64,000 nucleotides of DNA from Pelecanus crispus (taxonomy: Eukaryota > Chordata > Aves > Pelecaniformes > Pelecanidae). The DNA lies in NCBI RefSeq assembly GCF_030463565.1, contig NC_134662.1:2232001-2296000 (forward strand), given 5' to 3'. The notes under the pieces were generated by a model that was given only the letters and a program-made list of their open reading frames with translations, was not told where the DNA came from and ran no database searches. The position numbers were made by a program, and so were the translations under genes. Below, in pieces: positions 26,396 through 45,999 of the stretch. Every line of letters begins with the position of its first letter. Position 1 is the stretch's first letter.

Positions 26396-28510
26396 ATTAG
26401 AGATATATATATATGAAAAAGAGTTAGGTCTTGCACATGGGATGAGGGGGAAACTCGGTTTGCCAAGAAACGCACGGGGGGGCCAAAAAAATGTCAGAGA
26501 CATCCCCCCGCCATCCCCTTCCCATGATTTTTTTTTTTAAAAAAAAAAAAAAGGCTGCGGTGTGCAGCATTAACAATAGCTTTCACAATACCAGCTCAAG
26601 GCATCGCGTACTGTACATCATTCAAGTATTTCTTAATATAAGACAACAAGGAATTATCTACAACTGATAAAACAAAATAAGCTATAAAAAGTAACAATGT
26701 ACAATCAAGATGGATTTTTTTTTTTTTCTTTTTCCTTTAAAGGAGGCCTCTCCGGAGTGCCCCAGAGCCTGGCAGGGGGGGTCTCCCCTCGCCTTCTCCC
26801 CACTCCGCGCAGGGGGAGCGGGGGCACCCGGGGGAGAGGGCAGATCGCAGGTGCGAGGTGGTTTTGGGGGGGAGCTGCCCTCCCCGACCTGCCGATGCCG
26901 CTTGGCAGAAGGGCCGGGAAGGGCAAGAAAAGACAGTCCCTGCCCCAAACTCCATCAACACCCGAGATCATCATCTCCCAAAGTAACTCACACACACCTC
27001 CCTGAAACAAAAAACAACGTATATTGCATAGTATTGCTGTCAGCAGTCTTAAAATAAAAAGGAGAACTTTTTTCTTTTTTTCTGGAGAAAGTGACTGTCT
27101 TAACTGAAGACCCGGGGGAAGTCTCTTCCCCAGCTCAAAGCAAGCTCCCAAAGCCTCCACCTGTGCACACAATGGGCCAAGGCTGCTTCTCCAAAATACA
27201 AAGCTCAAAGCGTTGAGTCGGGAGAGGAGACGGCTAACGACGGGGGCACCCTCCCTCCCGGCGCGATGCGGGGATGGCAGCGGGCACAGCTCGGTGGCAC
27301 GACCTGCGGCGGGGAGCGGAGCTTTGCTGCTCTGGCTTGGTGCAGGGGGGGTTTGGAGGAGCTGGACGCCAGCCCGGCTCCGAGCACGGGCACCGCTCGC
27401 TCGCCCGGACAGATCCGGCCCTGCGCGGCAGAAACCGGCCAAGGGCCTCGTCCCGATTCGGCATCCCAAGTCCTTCCCCCGCGTGCATTCCTTCCCTTCC
27501 CCAAAGCAAGCTCTGAGGAAAGGGCAGCTCCGTGCACACGCATGCATGGACACGAACACGGATGCACATGCACACACGCGGACGCACACGCCCAGCTCTC
27601 CCCAGCCGCCCGTCACGACCCTGCACTGCTGCTGCCCCCCAAAACCCGCCCGTCCCACATCCCGGACCCTCCCCAGGCTGCTCCCCAGCGCCGTGGCCCT
27701 TGGGTGCTGCCACCGGCGCGGCCGCTCGCTCACCGGCACCCCCGGGCACTCGGCACCCTCAGATCCTCCGCCACGGCAGCCTCGGGGCCAGCCCGAAGCC
27801 ACGCCGGGTCGCACCAGGTCCCAACGCTCCCTAAGGGGGGGGGGGTCCTTTGCTTTCCACAGAGCACCCCGCTATTCCCAGAGGGGTAATTTTTGGCCAC
27901 CGGCGAGCAGCCCCTCCAAAACCAGGGGTGCAGCACCCAACCCGGCGCAAGAGCACGGCCCCAGATGCCCGTGCATCCCCCCGGCTCTGACCTTACCCGC
28001 GGGGAGCTGCCGGCCGGAGCACGGGAGGAAAGGAAGACATTTCTCCGTGCCCTGTAGAGAAGCACAGCTAGCAGTTTAAAACCAACAATAATTAAAAAAA
28101 GAAAAAAAAAAAAGGGGGTGAATAGCTTATTCTGGAAGCAGGCTGCCGAGGAGAGAGGGCGGCTCGGTGGGACAGGGCACTGCTCCCTCGCTGGCACCGT
28201 CTCTCCCCAGCCCGAGCGGTTCCCTGCACAATGCCCACCGCATCCCCCCCGGAGCGCAGCTGGGGACACCCCCGAGCCGGGACGGAGGGGCTCCCCGCGC
28301 CCGGGAGGTGCCTCCCGGCCCCCCGGGAGGGGCGTTTCGTGGGATCTGCCCCAACATCGGGGAAAGATCTGCAGCTCCGAGGGGAGGGACAAGGTTAAAA
28401 CGCGACTCCTGTTGTTGAAAACGTGACCGAGGGTCTTTTGTTCACAGTATGAAATGAGCTGAAATCGTCAAAGCAGCCGCAGATACAAAGAGTCCTTTGG
28501 TGTCGGGGAG

Positions 28511-28527
28511 GGGGGGGGGGGGGGGGG
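28511..28527 (+). repeat. poly-G run
   Basis: Seventeen consecutive G on the plus strand, hence a C run in the MKNK2 transcript, about 310 bases after the stop codon. Confidence 0.85.
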
Positions 28528-28629
28528 CGAAAAAAATGTCAAAGGAGAAACCAAGAGTCGGGAAACAAAAGTCCGTGTGTCTGTCAGATGTCCTTGAGTG
28601 TGCCCTGGGTGAAGCAACCTCACGCTTGA

Positions 28630-28635
28630 TTTAAT
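28630..28635 (-). terminator. MKNK2: possible proximal MKNK2 polyadenylation signal (ATTAAA)
   Basis: ATTAAA variant signal about 200 bases after the MKNK2 stop codon, in a short AT-rich patch. Confidence 0.35.
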
Positions 28636-28838
28636 ACCTTAAAAAATAAAAGATCTTAAACAAACCCTCCCACCTCCAGACCTACAAGATCAGCAAAGCC
28701 TTGGAAACCAGCCACAGGGACGAGTCCTGATCTTGTCACTAGCCAGAAACGGTGGGGGCTTTAGGGGCGGGGGAGGAAAGAAAGAAAGAAAGGAGGAGGA
28801 GGGGGGCCATGGGGTACAGCAGGTCCGAGGGGCACAGC

Positions 28839-36828
<7,990 letters not shown>

Positions 36829-37064
36829 CTTGCTGCGGGGGGGGGCGGCGGGGGGCGGCGTTGCTGGGAGAAGTGGGAGGGGGGGCGGAAAAAAAAAAAA
36901 AATAACAAACCGGGGCGGTGGGGGGGGAGGGGGGGGTGGCGGAGGGACGGGCAGAGCCGGAGGGGAGTCCGGGGGGTGGCCGAGACCTGCGGGGAGAGGA
37001 GGGGGGGGTCAGGCGGCTGCGGCCCCGCACGGAGCCCCCGGCCCCCCCGGCGCCCCGCGCTCAC

Positions 37065-37148
37065 CGGCGCGGCCCCGCAGAGCCGCCGCTGCTGGTGGTA
37101 CCGCAGCCCGCACCGCGCCCGCTCCGCTCCGCGCCGCCGCCGGGAGGG
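37065..37148 (-). other. MKNK2: MKNK2 exon 1, non-coding (upstream edge estimated)
   Basis: A good donor, GCCG|GTGAGCG, lies at 37065/37064, about 230 bp upstream of exon 2, and a TATA box lies just beyond. The upstream edge is set about 25-30 bases from that box and is an estimate. Confidence 0.6.
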
Positions 37149-37172
37149 GACGCGCCGCCGCCGCCCCCGCCG

Positions 37173-37180
37173 CCTTTATA
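37173..37180 (-). promoter_or_regulatory. MKNK2: TATA box of the MKNK2 promoter
   Basis: TATAAAGG on the minus strand within otherwise GC-only sequence, about 110 bases upstream of the exon 1 donor. It lies in the CpG island spanning roughly 36480-37500. Confidence 0.65.
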
Positions 37181-37439
37181 GCAGCGGCCCCGGCCCGCCC
37201 CGGCCCGCCCCGCACCGCCCCGCACCGCCCCCGCCGCCGCCCCGGGCACCCCCCGCGCTGCGCCCCGGGAGGGGGCACCTCCCCCCCCGGGGCACCCCCG
37301 CCCCCCGCACCCCCCGTGCTGCTCCGGGGGTCCGGACACTCCCCCCCCCCCTCCCCCGGCGCTCTCCGCGCTGCAGCGGGGGGCGGGGACACCCCCCCGG
37401 GGGGGCTCCCTGCACCCCCGCCCCCGGGACCCCCCCCGG

Positions 37440-38110
37440 GCTGCAGCCAGGGACGGGGACACCCCCCGGGCACCCCCCCGGCACCCCCTCGCACTGCACC
37501 CAGAGATGGGGACACCCCCAGCCCTGCCCCCTGCACTGAACCCAGGGGCAGAGCCCCCCCCGCTGCACCCAAAAACAGGGGCACCCCCAAACCCCCCTGC
37601 TGCAGTGCACTGAGGGCACCCCCCAGGCACCCCAACCACCCCCCACCTCACACCCGGGGACAGGGACCCCCCCCGGGCACCCCATACTGCACCTAGAGAT
37701 GGGGACACCCCCAGCCCTGCCCCCTGCACTGAACCCAGGGGCAGAGCCCCCCCCGCTGCACCCAAAAACAGGGGCACCCCCAAACGCCCCTGCACTGCAG
37801 CAGCAGGTGAGGGTACCCCCCAGGCACCCCAACCACCCCCCACCTCACACCCGGGGACAGAGACCCCCCCCCCGGCACCCCCTCGCACTGTGCCCAGAGA
37901 TGGGGACACCCCCAGCCCTGCCCCCTGCACTGACCCCAGAGGCAGAGCCCCCCCCGCTGCACCCAAAAACAGGGGCACCCCCAAACCCCCCTGCACTGCA
38001 GCAGCGGGTGAGGGCACCCCCCAGGCACCCCAACCACCCCCCACCTCACACCCGGGGGACAGGGACCCCCCCCCGGGCACCCCATACTGCACCCAGGGCC
38101 AGGGACACCC
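37440..38110. repeat. ~196-bp tandem repeat upstream of MKNK2
   Basis: At least three head-to-tail copies. The mark ACTGCACCCAGAGATGGGG or a close variant recurs at 37492, 37685 and 37887, and its first part again near 38085, giving spacings of 193-202 bp. Degenerate C-rich copies reach back to about 37240, some 60 bases from the TATA box. The minus strand is G-rich and reads open for hundreds of codons because stops are rare in the unit. Confidence 0.93.
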
Positions 38111-39329
38111 CTTTGGGGTGCCCCCCCCGCACCCGGGGACAGGGATATCCGGCTCCCTGTTCATTTTCTGTGGCCCCACAGCTGCGGGCGGGGGGCTGGC
38201 CCTGATCCCCCCCAGCCCACACGTGCCACGAGCGGGGCAGTGCTCAGCCCCGCAGCCAGGCCCGCGCCGCAGGGGGAAGCAGGGCACGGGGTCACGTCCC
38301 TCCGTCGCTGCAGGCCGCCGAGGTCCTGCTGCATGCGGCCGGCAGCGGCGGAGGGGGGGGGACTCGGGAGCGGGACCCCCACCCCAGGGTCGGTGGCACC
38401 GTGGGAGGCCGTCACTCTGTGGGTGCCCCCCCCCGCCGCCCCCGTCTCGCGTGACGCCAGCCTAAGCTGAGAACAGACGCGCTCGTTGCGCTGAGCGGCA
38501 GCACCGGGGCCAATGGCTGCAGCACCGCGGTGCATGACTTCACCGGCCGCGCCGCACATTGGCTGCTCGCCCCGCCGCCGCCATTGCGCACCCAGTGGGC
38601 CCCCCGTTTCGCCGCAGCTGCCTCCCCCGGGGCTCCCCGCGTCAGCCCCCCGCCCAGCGATGCGGCCCCCCCGGCCCTGCCCTCACGCTCTGCCCCCCCC
38701 ACGCAGCTTCTCCTCCTCCCCCCGCTGCATGCGGATGCTTCGCCGCAGGGGTTGCAGCCCCCCACAGCCACCGGTGCCACCCTGGCGTGGGGCCACCACG
38801 GTGGGGTCCCGGCTGCCCCCACTGCCCCTCCAAATCCACCCAAATTCCTGCTTTGGCCGGGCCCTGACGGCTGCTCCCACGTCCCGCTCGCAAGCAGAGC
38901 AGCCGGGGAAAACCGGGCGCCCCGCACCTTTGGAGTGCGGCTAACGAGGGCTCCCCAATTAGCCCAGGCTGGCAGGGGGGGCAGACGTGGTGCTGCGGGA
39001 CGGGGGGGTTGCAGGGTTTTGGCTCCCAGGGTTGGAGGAGGGACAGGGGATGGGGACGGGGCACGGGGGACAGGGACGGGGAAGGTGCCGTGGGGCGCGC
39101 TGGCCGCTGGCACCCGTCGGGCGGCTCCGGCTCCGGGCAGAGGAGCCACATGCCTCCAAAATTGCGCACGCCACCATGTAGGTCACCGAGCTGGTAATGA
39201 CAGGGCGGCAGCGTCGGCACCCACAGCCCCAGGGGGGCCACCCAAGGGTGCCTGGCGCAGCAGGGACACCCAGGGCCAGCCGGGAGCTCGCCCAGCCCGG
39301 GGGGGTCCCCGTCATCACGCGGGGTGCTG
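38111..39329. other. intergenic GC-rich DNA
   Basis: High GC with several CpG clusters (38230-38720). No coding similarity recognised. Part of a 694-codon plus-strand frame crosses it but has low-complexity composition. Confidence 0.6.
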
Positions 39330-40030
39330 GAGCGCTCGCAGCTGTGTTTGCCGGCCGCGTGCTCGCTGCATGCGTGCTGCCTGTTTGCTGCGTGCTCGCC
39401 GCATGTGCGGTGCATGCTCTCCGTGTGTGGGCTGCAGGTCGTGTCATCTGCATGTTCTACACGTGGTCGCTGCATCCTCTGCGTGTCTGGTGCGTGCTCC
39501 CTGCATGCTTGCTGCCCGCTGTGTGCTTGCCTCGAGGCCTTTGCATGACCTCTGCATGTTTGCTGCATGCCTGGCACACGGCGTCTCTGTGCTTGTTGCA
39601 CTCTCTGCATGCTCTCTGCACACTCACTGCATGTCTGCACACTTGCTGCACGCTCACTGCACGCTTACTGCATACTCCCTCTGTGCTCACCGCTCATGCT
39701 CTGCACTCACTATTCGCTCCCTGCGCGCTGCTGGCCTCGCTGCACGCTCTGCATGCTCGCTGCATGCCTGCACGCTTGCTGCACGCTCCCTCTGTGCTCA
39801 CTGCTCATGCTCCACGCTCACATTTCGCTCCCTGCATGCTGCTGGCCTCACTGCACGCTCTGCATGCTTGCTGCATGTCTGCACGCTCACTGCACGCTCA
39901 CGGCACGCTCCCTCCATGCTCACCACTCATGCTCCACACTCACATTTCGCTCCCTGCGCGCTCCCAGCCTCTCTGCACGCTTGCACCATGCTTACCGCAC
40001 GCTCTCCATGTGCTGTGTCCCGTGCTGTAT
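39330..40030. repeat. CTGCATGCTC-type short-motif array with ~115-bp higher-order unit
   Basis: Many variants of GCTGCATGCTC and CTGCACGCTC follow each other. A larger unit is visible because the CGCTCCCTGC(G/A)(C/T)GC block recurs at about 39716, 39828 and 39948 (112 and 120 bp apart). The plus strand keeps a Cys/Leu/His/Ala-rich frame open through the array. Confidence 0.9.
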
Positions 40031-40369
40031 CCCACCTGCGAATGACCCCGACCCGGGAGGTGTTGGGGCGATGCCGGCGCTGTTCAATCCGGGGCCAGGG
40101 GCGGCACGAGGCAGCGGCGCGCGAGGGGTGGCTTCCTCCAGCTGCGGGGCTGCGGGCGAGGCTTGCAGCCAGGCGTGGCGAGAGCGTCAGGCCTCAGGCG
40201 GCCGGGAGCAGAGGGCGAGCACCCGGTGCCGCTTGGCTGGGGGGCTCCTGCCGGTGCTGGGCGCTGGGACACGCTCCCCTCCCCTGTGCTCCCCCCCGCG
40301 GCGTCGGCCGCTGGCACCCTGGGGACGGGCACCTGCGTGGGGCCAGGCGCTGCACAGCAGCCGGGCGTG
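40031..40369. other. intergenic GC-rich DNA
   Basis: Short GC-rich spacer between two simple-repeat tracts. Nothing recognised. Confidence 0.6.
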
Positions 40370-40620
40370 CACAAAAAAACCCCACATGCACGTGCGTGCA
40401 CGCGTGTGTGAGCGGGAAGCAGGAGGCGGCAGAGCGTCGCCCTGCACGGTGTTCGCGCACACACGCACGCGTGTGCGGCCGCCACACGTGCGCGCACACA
40501 CGCAGATGCAGCCTCTCCAGGCGCATCGCTGGGGAGCCATGCGTTTGCCCGCGGGTCAGCTCGCACGTGCACACGTCCATGCACACACACATGTATGTGC
40601 ACACGCACACATGATCATGC
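40370..40620. repeat. CA/TG/CG alternating purine-pyrimidine tract
   Basis: Clusters such as ACATGCACGTGCGTGCACGC, CGCACACACGCACGCGTGTG and CACGTGCACACGTCCATGC occur in about 250 bp. Strict purine-pyrimidine alternation over 10-20 bp at a time favours left-handed DNA. Confidence 0.75.
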
Positions 40621-43600
40621 CAGCACCGTCCCACGTGCCTTTTTTCTTGCCTGCGCAGGCGTTTATCCTGGTGCATGGCCCGTGCTTCCCCGCCGGGGCC
40701 GGGGGCTCGCCCCGTCTCCCGCACAGTTCTGCGGACGCAGGGAGCTTAACCCCGGCTGCTTTCCTCCGGGCCTCCCCCATGCGCGTATGTTTTGGGGGCC
40801 GAAGCGGGGGGTCCTGCGCTGCACCCCCCCTTCACAGCAGCCCTTGCAAATCTGGGGCTGCAGCGGGTCCCCGCTCCGGCTGGCTCCGGCCACAGGGCCG
40901 CACGTGCCCCCAGCAAACCCACGGGCGGTGGAAGGGGCTGCGACGGCGCTTGGCAAGAGCAGGCTTGGGCAGCTCACGGCCTGAGCGCGCAGCACAGGGC
41001 ATCTGAATTTTTTTCAGGGCAACGCGAATTTTGACACATTTGATGGCACCCGCCTGCTCAGCGGGTGCTGAGCACCCTCAGCTCTCCTCCCTCCTCCTGA
41101 CGATCACATCCAGCACCCTGGTTGCTGCAAAGCTGGTGCCGGCGGCAGCAAACCCACCGTGCCCTGGTTTTTGCTGGCATCCACGAGCGGCGAAACACCA
41201 CCAGGGCAGCGATGTCCTCACGGCGTCGCCTGTCCCTGCGCCCCTCGGTGCCACCAGGACGGGGTCCCCACGGGTCGGCGGAGCCCCACGGGCCGAGACT
41301 GGCCGAGGGAAAACAGGAAAGCGAGCGGGGCCGTGCCGGAAGGCGGCTATTGTTGGCGTGGGGAGCGGAGGGAGCACGAGTCGGGCCGGAGGCCATCGCA
41401 GCCACCCTGCGCGCCTAGGGCCCCTCCGGCGGGCAGCGCAGCCTGCCCCGAAGCCGCGCACGGCTGCCCCGATCCCCACGGGACGTGGGTCGGCCCCGGC
41501 GTGGGCAGGAGCAGCGGGGAAGGTGGCCGCTCGTGGGATGTGCAGGGCTTCCTCCTCCCCTGCCCTGCTGCTCCGGTTTGGACAGGAAAAAATAAAATCA
41601 ATCCTTTTTTCTTGTGTTATTTCCCCAGCACAAAGAGGGCCCAGCTTGCATCCCCTGGAAGCTGGAGGATTTGGAACCTTGGCTCCTTTTCAAGTGAAAA
41701 ATCTTGCAAAAAACCTGGAATTTCCTGCCAGGCAGAAACCCAGAGGTTTGACTCTCCCGGCGCTGGTCCTGCTGCCAGGGCGGGACGGGAGGGACAGGGG
41801 GGGCAGGGGGGACAGGGGACATGCACACGCGCACGTCCAAGGCGCACACGAGCACGCGGCGGTGCTGGCTCGCACACCGGCGACTCTCCCAGCCTCTCTC
41901 CTCACCCCAACGCAGCCAGGGGAATTCGGGCAGCTCCTGTGGTGCCCGGGCGGGAGCCTCTGACCCAGCTCCCCGCTGCGGGGGCAGGACGCCGGGGCTC
42001 CAGTGCAGCCCCAAATCCCAGTGCTCGCCCCCCACCGCCACCGCGGGGTTCTCCCCAGGGACGTGGCCCCGGTCCCTCGCTCCCCATCTGCTGCGGGGAA
42101 GGGGTCGGGGTGAATCCCGCTTGGATTTCGCAGCTCCTGCTTTGCACCCGTATCTCGGGGCCGCCCCTGCGCCCAGGGACCCCCGCGGCAGAGCTGCCCG
42201 GCCAGCCGTCTCGGGGACGGTGGGGGGACGACATGGCCGCAGGAGGGGTGGCCGTGCCGAGTGGTGCCGTGCCTCGGTTTCCCCAGCCGGAGGAGGTGCC
42301 GTGGGGTTAAGGAGCAGCCGTAACCCACAGCTGAAGCACCCGGTGTGGCCCCGAGGGAGGGCACAAACACGCACCGGGGTGGTTTCACCCCAAAAAAGGC
42401 TTCAAGTGGAGACGCCAGCTCAGTGGGGAGCATCCCCCGACCTTCAGCAGCCCCGCGGGGACGCAGCCGGGCCTGGCTCCACCACCCTGCACCGGCCAAA
42501 ACCCGGGGGATGAGGAGATGGCGACGGTGAGGCTGGGCTGGGAGTGGGCACGGGCATCCGCCAGGAAGACGGGCCGAGTCACCGCGGTTAGGGAAATCCC
42601 AGCAGCCCCTGAAGAAAGGGGCAGGAGCTCCCGGAGCTGCGGTTTTGGAGCGTTTGGGGAGAAGGGTGGGGAGGGGGCTAGGCCTGTGCCGCAGCTGGGG
42701 TCCCGCCTTGGTCGCTGTGGCAGAGGGGACAAGCATTTCCAGGCGGTTTTTAAACACCCCGGGCTCTTTTTGCCCCGCTCCATCCTCCAGATTCGCCGGG
42801 AAGGGGCAAACCCGCAGGAGCAGCCCCGACCCACTGCAGCCCGGTCACCGTGGGGCAGCCCCGGGAGCCGGGGGACGCGGTGGGAGGGGAGGTGCAGGCT
42901 GGCACATGGCACAGTTTCCTAGAAGGAGCAGAAAAAGTCCCAAACCGCCACAAAAATTACCCTTGCTCCCTTGCCGTTTGAAAAGGGCATGGAAGCCACA
43001 GCGGGGGCCCCCACGCCCCCGTGCTGGAAGATGCTGGGTGCCGGCGCCACATCCCACAGCCTCTCGGGTCCGCAGCGGGGTTGTTCGCCGGGAGCAAAAA
43101 TGAACCTGAGGCCCCTTTTTTTAAGCCGCCACTGGCAAAGCTCCGGGTAAGCCCAGCAGCGAGGGATGGTCCCCTCCTGCGGGCACAGAGCCGCAGATGC
43201 CCGCCGGCGTTGCCTGCGGGCTGTGGGGAGGGGACACGCGCTGCCCGCTCCGGTGACCGTTCCCTTGTCCCAGGAACCGCTGTCACCCCCTCCACGGAGC
43301 CCCAAACCAGAGCGGGGCAAACCCACGGCCCCGCTCCCCTGCCCGGGAGGAGGCGGGGGCAGGTCAGGGCTGGGGGGCTGCCAGGGCCCTGCAGGGTCCC
43401 CGCCGAGGGGGTGGTCTGGCCCCAGAGGCATCGGCTGTCTCAGAGGGTAAAAAGAAAGCACATTTCAGAGCCCTGGGAAAGCTGCCGGCTGCCTGCTCAG
43501 GGACGAGGGATGGAGGAGCAGGCAGCCATGGGGCTGCCAAGGTTTGGGGTGGCCGAGTGTGACAGCAGAGCTGCTCGGGGACACGACCTGTGCCACGCCG

Positions 43601-45999
43601 TGCCCGTTTCCCCAACCCCAAAGGTGCGAGGGGGGATAAGCACGGGATGAGGCAGCACCTCCTGGGGAAGGGAAACGCAGCCCGTGGCCCCTGCGGAGGG
43701 GTGGTCCGTGCCACGGCTCCGCAGCGCTGGTGCAGCCGTGGGACAGCGCCCGGGGCACGGGTGAGCGGCGGTCGCTGCTGAGCCGCTCCGGCTGGGGGGT
43801 CAGGGCAGGGGAAGGGGCGCGCTTGTGTTACCGCAAAGCCCCAGCAATGCTCCGAGCAGGATCTGCTGCTCGGGGAGGCAGCGCTGGCCGGGGACATCCC
43901 CATCCTCGCCCGGCAGGGACATGGCTCCGCAGACCCCACGGACGTTCCCCGGCTGAAGCCGCGCAGCTGCAGCTGCTGTGGGAGACCCCCAGACCCTGCT
44001 CTCCCATGGCTGGTTTCTGAGGGCCCGTGCAATTGCTGTGTCTACTCCCCAGCTCTGGAAACCAGCGGCCAATTTTAAGCAAACCCTAGTGGGAACTGAG
44101 GTCCTAAAGCTCCTGAGCTCCTTGACATTTGGGGGCCGGAGGACCTCAGCAAGGAGAGGGCGCAGGGCGAGCGATCGTTTCCTTGGGAGCAGCGGGCAAC
44201 ACCGCGCTGAGCCAAAGAAATGTTTCCCTGCGAACATACGGCCGTGGCAGAGCACCCTGCGGCCCGCGAGCCCGTGCTCGCTCCAGCTCCGGGGCAGACG
44301 CCATCTGTGTTTTTTGGGAAGGGGTCATCCCCGCAGAGGGGAGGCTGCCGGAGCCCTGGGTGTGTGTTACCTGCTCGACCCAGGCAGCCTGGCCCTGCGA
44401 CACAGGAGATCTGCAAATCTGTTCTCCTTTGGGCTCTCACCAAAGCCTTCGTGACACCTCAGCCTGCATACCCCACCGGCACCTGGGGAGACGAGCGCTA
44501 AAATTACCGACAGGTCCAGGGGAGAGCTAAACCCGCTCTGCCAGGCTGGGTGCAGCTCTAGGCGTTCGCTGCAGCCCACTCGCCTGCAGACTTCGACTCG
44601 CTTGCAACGAGGCAGCTGCAGCTCACGGGCGAGTAAACACGAGGCCCCCGCATGGGGAGATGAAAGCAGGGTGCTGCCCGGGCGGTGGAGGGGAAAAGGC
44701 GGAGGCAGAAGCAGGGAAAGGCCGAGCGCCGGCTGCGGTGGCTCTGCAAACCTGTCTGGGCAACATCCTGCAGCGCCGCACGCTGCGGAGGACGGGCTCG
44801 GCTGCAGCAGCACCTTCGGGCCCTGGCAGCTCTTCTCCCCTGAAGGTGCGTTTCCTCCTCCTCCTCCCTTGGCTGAGCTGGTCTCGCATGGAAGCGGCCA
44901 GCTCTTTCCCCGCGCCAAGAAGGAAGGGAGGGCAGAGAAAGGCAGCGCGCTGCAGCCCCGGGGGTGACAGCCGGATGGGTGCCGGCACGCCCCCGGACAC
45001 GACGCTCGTGGCATCCGAGGTCGGTGTGAAAGGGAAAGCAGATGAAAAGCGACGTGGGCTGAGCCCCGGCACCGCTTGGCACCCGCTCGCAGCCCCACCG
45101 CAACCCAGCCTCGGGTCCCCACGGGTTTGTGCCCTTCCCCGCTTCTGCGCAGGGTCCGGCCTCGCTCCTGGGGCGCACCAGGGGCTGGGGGGTTGCTGCA
45201 CCCTCCCCCAAGCAGCGGTGGGGGGTCCCAGCTCCACGGGGACTCCGGCCGCGGCACCGTGGGGCCACGCTGCACGCTCTAGCAGCACCCGGCTGGGGCG
45301 AGGCGTGGTTCCAGCTGCGCTGCATCCACAAAAATCCGGGAGAGGGGCTGGAGGGGGCTTGGGAGGGCCCAGCACCTCCCCTGGGCAGGGAGCCTGCAGC
45401 AGCCATGCCAGGGGCGTGGGCAGGACCCGGTGCTGCAGGCAGGGCACGGCCAGGTCCGGTACAGCCAGGAGCCACGGCCGTGAAGGCCATTACTCCCCTC
45501 CTGGCCGGGAAAATAACTGGCGGATCCTGAATGCAGAGCCTTGGCCGATCTGGTCCGTCAGCCTCGATGGCCATGCCCACAGCTCCTTTCAGAGGCAGCA
45601 AAAGAGCCCGTCAGCAAGCTGGTAGGCTGGAATCCACCTCTCCTGCCCACATCCACCCCAGTTTTAGAGCTGGAAGAATCAGCCCTTGCGTACAGGGACA
45701 TTGCAGAGACAAATCACGACAACCCCAGCCTGCTGGTTGAGCTCCAGCACCCGCCCGCTCTGCCCCACTGCCCTGGGAACAAGCGTGGGGCTGGGAGCAG
45801 CCCGGACCCGGCACCTGGAGAGCAGGAGGAATCAAACCGTGGGGCAGCAGAGCCAGGAGCACACACCCAAGAGCTTTTAGCAACTGTAGGAAACAGCTCT
45901 CCAGCGCACTTCCCGAGGAGTCCAAACACACCATGTTTGTTTTGCTGATAGAAAGCTTCTGACGAACGTCTAATCACCAGACATTTAGCAATCGGAGCG
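40621..45999. other. intergenic DNA between the MKNK2 promoter and the MOB3A 3' end
   Basis: 5.4 kb of GC-rich sequence full of overlapping open frames up to 383 codons on both strands. None has a recognisable domain, and all look compositional. No splice-supported exon set, RNA gene or known repeat was recognised. Confidence 0.55.

Larger units (their letters stand above)
25270..28838 (-). other. MKNK2: putative MKNK2 3' UTR
   Basis: From the stop codon to the distal AATAAA there is no splice-like coding exon, and several AU-rich blocks (25280-25650, 26540-26710) look like 3' UTR, alternating with GC-rich DNA. A proximal ATTAAA at 28630-28635 would make a short, roughly 0.2-kb form. Open frames inside, including one of 369 codons on the minus strand, are low-complexity and unrecognised. 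Whether the whole 3.6 kb is one UTR is inference. Confidence 0.45.

Noticed and set aside
27061-27110. Stretch on the minus strand containing GACAGTCACTTTCTCC, considered as an MNK2b terminal exon
   Set aside because: It slightly resembles the start of the mammalian MNK2b tail, but the nearest acceptor puts a stop codon directly in frame and the following residues do not match.
26705-27814. 369-codon minus-strand frame in the MKNK2 3' UTR region
   Set aside because: Low-complexity, unlike any known MNK isoform end, and it includes CA/CG repeat-derived peptide (RVCACASVFVSMHACARS).
37061-38287. 408-codon minus-strand open frame
   Set aside because: It follows the ~196-bp tandem unit, is Gly/Ala/Val-rich, runs into the MKNK2 promoter and first exon and has no recognisable domain.
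41159-42757. 383- and 355-codon open frames
   Set aside because: Same reason: overlapping on both strands, low-complexity Pro/Arg/Gly content, no recognised motif.
44367-45625. Overlapping open frames of 302, 347, 274 and 321 codons on both strands
   Set aside because: Long frames on both strands at the same place reflect GC-rich composition. No domain or splice pattern supports a gene.
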